Shown here in pieces: positions 6,211 through 9,138 of a DNA stretch of 9,138 bases (position 1 is its first letter; each line of letters starts with the position of its first letter). The DNA is from UBA724 sp049596815 (GTDB lineage Bacteria; Bacteroidota; Bacteroidia; Flavobacteriales; Flavobacteriaceae), in assembly GCA_049596815.1 (NCBI GenBank), contig JBMYLY010000054.1:1-9138 (forward strand), in the 5' to 3' direction. The position numbers and the translations under genes were made by a program. The notes below the pieces were generated by a model. The model was not told the origin of the DNA and searched no databases. It saw only the letters and a program-made list of their open reading frames with translations.

Positions 6211-8177
6211 AGCCTATTCTTATTGCATGCTTAACTTTTTTTACGGCCCTTGGTTGGGCCCAAAACCCAGTTCAATGGAGCACTCAAGCTCGAAAAACCA
6301 GTGATACAACTTACGATTTGGTCATACGTGCCGATATTGAACCCAAATGGCACTTGTATGCTTTGGAAATGCCTGAAAATGGTCCTTTGCCCACCGAGTT
6401 TGGTTTTTCGGGAGTGAATTTGATTGGGGAACTTACCCATTCTGATCTTAAAACCGATTACGACCCCATTTTTGAAACCGAACTGGATTTCTTTGATTTG
6501 GAAGCAGTTTTTTATCAGTCCGTAGAATTAGTAGATGTTAACGCAGAAAATATCGAGGTGGAGGTAGTCTATCAGGCCTGTGATGACAAACTCTGTATTT
6601 TTAGACAAGAGACCCTCAGTATCAATCTTTCTGGTGCTACAGAAGCGCAAGTTTCTGAAGATTTGACCGCTTTGACAGCCGAGTCAGCCCAACTTCTATC
6701 TATAGAACTCAAAAATACCGAGTTGATTTCCCAAAGTATGGGAGAAGAAGCGGATGCGTCCGGCATGTGGCAATTGTTTGTGTTGGGTTTTCTAGGCGGT
6801 CTGATAGCTTTGCTCACGCCCTGTGTGTTTCCTATGATTCCTTTGACGGTGTCGTTCTTTACCAAACAAAGCGGTAACAAGGCTCGTGGAGTGAGCAACG
6901 CGGTGATGTATGGTTTTTTTATTGTGTTGATTTATTTTTTACTCAGCATGCCTTTCCATTTTTTGAACAGTGTAGACCCGGAAATCCTTAATACCATCTC
7001 CACCAATATGTGGCTGAATGTGTTTTTCTTTGCGATTTTCGTCTTTTTCGCCTTCTCATTTTTTGGGTATTACGAACTCACCCTACCATCGTCATGGGCC
7101 AATAAAATCGATTTTGCTTCTAACCGTACAGGGGGTGTGATCGGTATTTTCCTTATGGCATTAACCTTGGCAATTGTATCTTTTTCATGTACCGGTCCCA
7201 TCTTGGGTTCGCTTTTGGCGGGCTCATTGAGTTCCGACGGCGGTGCTACCCAACTCAGTATGGGAATGACAGGCTTTGGATTGGCGTTGGCGCTTCCCTT
7301 TGCGTTGTTTGCTTTGTTCCCCAATTGGCTGCAATCCCTTCCCAAATCTGGTGGTTGGATGAATACCACCAAAGTGGTGTTGGGCTTTTTAGAGTTGGCT
7401 TTGGCACTTAAATTCTTGTCCAATGCCGATTTGGTATCGCATTGGGGCCTACTTAAAAGAGAAATATTTATTGGGCTTTGGGTGTTGATATTTGGGCTTA
7501 TGGTCTTGTATCTTTTCGGGGTGATTCGCTTTCCCCACGAACCCAAAAAGCCCAAAATAGGTGTGGGACGTATGGGTTTTGGTATTCTCTCTTTTGCGTT
7601 TATGGCCTATTTGGTGCCGGGCGTATTGCCCGATTCTGGTAACAACCTCAGGTTGTTGAGCGGTTTTCCACCTCCTACTTTTTACAGTGTATATCCTCAA
7701 GATTCAGATTGCCCGTTAGGTTTTGATTGTTACAAAGACTTCGAAGAGGGACGCATGATGGCCATGCTACAACAAAAACCCATATTGTTGGATTTTACGG
7801 GTTGGGCTTGTGTCAATTGTCGTAAAGTGGAAGAAAACGTTTGGAGTGACCCTGAAATTTTTAGAATGATTGACGAGGAATTTGTTTTGATTTCCCTCTA
7901 TGTAGACGATCGAAAAACCCTTCCCGAGGACGAACAATTTACCCTGACGTATCAATCCGGACGAGAGCGACTTATAGAAACGGTAGGGCAAAAATGGGCG
8001 GCTTTTCAAGCGATCAATTTTCAGTCGGTTGCCCAACCGCATTATATTATGATGATGCCCGACGGCACCCTGCTGGGACCTCCCCAACAATACACAGATA
8101 TAGCGACCTATAAGGCTTGGTTAAAGAATGGGTTGGAAAAGGTTCCGAATCAAGATTGGGACATTACAGATCTGTAA
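6207..8177 (+). CDS. dsbD: DsbD-type thiol:disulfide interchange protein (cytochrome c biogenesis transmembrane plus thioredoxin domains)
   Basis: The protein passes reducing power from cytoplasmic thioredoxin across the inner membrane to periplasmic partners. A signal peptide (about residues 1-18, ending near GWA) leads to a periplasmic N-terminal domain with Cys125 and Cys130 (CDDKLC). The multi-helix membrane core spans about 188-470. Its two key cysteines are Cys206 in TPCVFPMIP and Cys328 in SFSCTGPILG, the DsbD/CcdA pair. A C-terminal thioredoxin-like domain has WACVNC (Cys535, Cys538). At 656 aa it is longer than the roughly 565 aa of E. coli DsbD, with an extra segment before the thioredoxin domain that holds another pair, Cys502/Cys508 (CPLGFDC). 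Start ATG overlaps the tilS stop by 4 bp. The 3' end overlaps the opposing flavin-reductase gene by 28 bp. The exact client (cytochrome c maturation, DsbC-like, or peroxide defence) is not shown. Confidence 0.93.
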   Translation: MKPILIACLTFFTALGWAQNPVQWSTQARKTSDTTYDLVIRADIEPKWHLYALEMPENGPLPTEFGFSGVNLIGELTHSDLKTDYDPIFETELDFFDLEAVFYQSVELVDVNAENIEVEVVYQACDDKLCIFRQETLSINLSGATEAQVSEDLTALTAESAQLLSIELKNTELISQSMGEEADASGMWQLFVLGFLGGLIALLTPCVFPMIPLTVSFFTKQSGNKARGVSNAVMYGFFIVLIYFLLSMPFHFLNSVDPEILNTISTNMWLNVFFFAIFVFFAFSFFGYYELTLPSSWANKIDFASNRTGGVIGIFLMALTLAIVSFSCTGPILGSLLAGSLSSDGGATQLSMGMTGFGLALALPFALFALFPNWLQSLPKSGGWMNTTKVVLGFLELALALKFLSNADLVSHWGLLKREIFIGLWVLIFGLMVLYLFGVIRFPHEPKKPKIGVGRMGFGILSFAFMAYLVPGVLPDSGNNLRLLSGFPPPTFYSVYPQDSDCPLGFDCYKDFEEGRMMAMLQQKPILLDFTGWACVNCRKVEENVWSDPEIFRMIDEEFVLISLYVDDRKTLPEDEQFTLTYQSGRERLIETVGQKWAAFQAINFQSVAQPHYIMMMPDGTLLGPPQQYTDIATYKAWLKNGLEKVPNQDWDITDL

Positions 8178-8629
8178 CTTCCACCATAATAAAGCAAGGG
8201 GGCGCCTTGCGTAAAACCACCCGAATTGACACGTGCCACATAGATATGATGGTCTCCACCAGCATGAACGGCTTCGATTGTACATTCCAAATGCGCCAAA
8301 GTATCCGCTAGCACAGGCGCGGGATTTTCCTTGGTGAGCGACACGCCGTCATAGCGCTCCGCTGTACTGAGTTTGGGGTTGGCAAAACGGTTAGAGAGCT
8401 CCTTTTGGTGTTCCTTTAAAAAATTGATGGCCACCACCCCGCTTTGTTGAGCCGGTTCGTTAAAGCGCGCCTGACGATCCACACAAAACAATACCAAAGG
8501 CGGCTCAAGTGACACAGAGGTAAAAGAATTGACGGTGAGTCCGTAGTGTTGCCCTTTGTGCGTTGTGGTTATCACAGCTACGCCGGTGGCAAACTGCCCA
8601 CAGATAGTACGAAAGTCTTGTGTTTTCAT
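8150..8629 (-). CDS. Flavin reductase family protein (FMN-binding split barrel)
   Basis: The 159-aa protein matches the short NAD(P)H:flavin oxidoreductases (HpaC/RutF type) that supply reduced FMN or FAD to a partner monooxygenase. Visible marks are FATGVAVITT near 13-22, the flavin-binding GLTVNSFTSVSLEPPLVLFCVD near 30-51, GVVAINFL near 64-71, the conserved GDHHIYVARV near 125-134 and PLLYYGGSYR near 144-153. The length fits the family (about 150-190). Start is ATG at 8629-8627. No monooxygenase gene is in the window, so the partner and substrate are unknown. The gene runs leftward alone and converges on dsbD; the stop codons lie inside each other's genes, with no room for an ordinary terminator between them. 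Confidence 0.9.
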   Translation of the reverse strand: MKTQDFRTICGQFATGVAVITTTHKGQHYGLTVNSFTSVSLEPPLVLFCVDRQARFNEPAQQSGVVAINFLKEHQKELSNRFANPKLSTAERYDGVSLTKENPAPVLADTLAHLECTIEAVHAGGDHHIYVARVNSGGFTQGAPLLYYGGSYRSVMSQS

Positions 8630-8643
8630 GGCTGCAAAGAAAA

Positions 8644-8651
8644 CAAACCTA
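8644..8651 (-). promoter_or_regulatory. -7 promoter element of the flavin reductase gene
   Basis: Leftward reading gives TAGGTTTG, an exact TAnnTTTG match, 14 bp upstream of the ATG at 8629, implying a leader of under ten bases. A near-copy (TAGGTTTTG, one base too long) lies about 50 bp further upstream, read leftward. No clear -33 box is seen. The 77-bp spacer 8630-8706 must also hold the rightward promoter of the YifB/ComM gene, for which only T-rich partial matches (such as TATTTTTT) are present. Confidence 0.4.
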
Positions 8652-8706
8652 AAGGTGAAGGGAAAGGGTTCAGCTATTTTTTTTACTTTTAATCAAAACC
8701 TACATT

Positions 8707-9138
8707 ATGCTTACCCAAGTCTATGCCGGTGCCGTCTATGGCATCGAGGCACATCCTGTTACCATTGAAGTTCATATCGACAAAGGCATTGGCTACCATT
8801 TGGTAGGTCTGCCCGACAATGCTGTCAAAGAAAGCAACTACCGCATCGCGGTCGCACTGGCCAACTGTGGTTACAAATTACCGGGCAAAAAAATCACCAT
8901 CAATCTGGCACCTGCCGATTTGCGTAAAGAAGGGGCAGCCTTCGATTTGCCCATTGCTATTGGGATATTGGCAGCCTCAGGACAGATACAGTCCAATATG
9001 TTGAGTCAGTGTAGCATCATGGGAGAATTGGCTTTAGATGGGGGCTTACGTCCCATTAAAGGCGTGTTGCCCATAGCCCTACAAGCCTGTGCCTCAGGTT
9101 TGGAATCCTTGCTATTGCCCGATGAAAATGCCAAGGAA
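8707..9138 (+). CDS. YifB/ComM family Mg-chelatase-like AAA+ ATPase, N-terminal part
   Basis: The first 144 codons are present; the window edge cuts the rest (family length about 500-510 aa). The fragment is the N-terminal ChlI/Lon-like domain. It starts MLTQVYAGAVYGIEAHPV, then GLPDNAVKES near 34-43, the strongly conserved NLAPADLRKEG near 66-76, FDLPIAIGIL near 79-88, and MGELALDGGLRPIKG near 105-119. The Walker A/B ATPase core would lie beyond the edge. In naturally transformable bacteria ComM is a helicase that drives branch migration of incoming DNA; in other phyla the role of YifB is not settled. ATG at 8707 gives the standard family N-terminus. No defect is seen. Confidence 0.94.
   Translation, partial: MLTQVYAGAVYGIEAHPVTIEVHIDKGIGYHLVGLPDNAVKESNYRIAVALANCGYKLPGKKITINLAPADLRKEGAAFDLPIAIGILAASGQIQSNMLSQCSIMGELALDGGLRPIKGVLPIALQACASGLESLLLPDENAKE

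Noticed and set aside
7070..7555. Leftward 161-codon frame opposite the membrane core of dsbD
   Set aside because: Pro/Lys/Asn-rich shadow of hydrophobic codons; no start context or family match.
8630..8706. Intergenic small RNA or toxin-antitoxin unit in the divergent spacer
   Set aside because: Only 77 bp, no ORF and no hairpin of note; explained by divergent promoters.
8556..8768. Rightward 70-codon frame across the flavin reductase/ComM spacer
   Set aside because: Overlaps both real genes out of frame and contains the T-rich promoter stretch.

Overview
The window looks like chromosomal DNA from a Bacteroidota bacterium, probably flavobacterial in the broad sense. This rests on the gene families and their arrangement: a GNAT-argG-argC-proC arginine/proline operon, a pabB-like/tilS/DsbD run, and a YifB/ComM ATPase. 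The signals agree: convincing Shine-Dalgarno sites are absent and -7 boxes fit the Bacteroidota form TAnnTTTG. No tRNA, rRNA, insertion sequence, CRISPR array or phage gene was seen.

The left part (about 68-3545) is one leftward unit. A divergent promoter region near 3540 precedes a 21-codon leader ORF carrying a Pro-Pro-Arg-Arg-Pro-Arg-Arg-Pro run. After it come a GNAT acyltransferase with a cysteine-rich tail (candidate first enzyme of arginine synthesis), argG, argC and proC. The leader peptide and the foldable RNA behind it suggest that translation of Arg (and perhaps Pro) codons controls an operon making those two amino acids. This is the most interesting feature of the window. At the extreme left, ProC homology stops abruptly near residue 151 and the last ~70 bases look like an unrelated rightward gene end, so the window begins at a rearrangement or an assembly/amplification chimera.

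The middle part (3599-8177) is a tight rightward unit. It holds a PabB-type chorismate enzyme (TTG start), tilS (tRNA-Ile lysidine synthase, 8 bp downstream) and a DsbD-type thiol-disulfide membrane transporter (ATGA overlap with tilS). A -7-like box at 3565-3572 probably drives it, only 19 bp from the divergent arginine-operon box.

The right part (8150-9138) holds a small leftward flavin-reductase-family gene whose 3' end overlaps the DsbD gene tail to tail by 28 bp. A 77-bp divergent spacer follows, then the first 144 codons of a rightward YifB/ComM Mg-chelatase-like ATPase cut by the window edge. Apart from the leader region 3367-3598, no gene-free stretch exceeds 100 bases.
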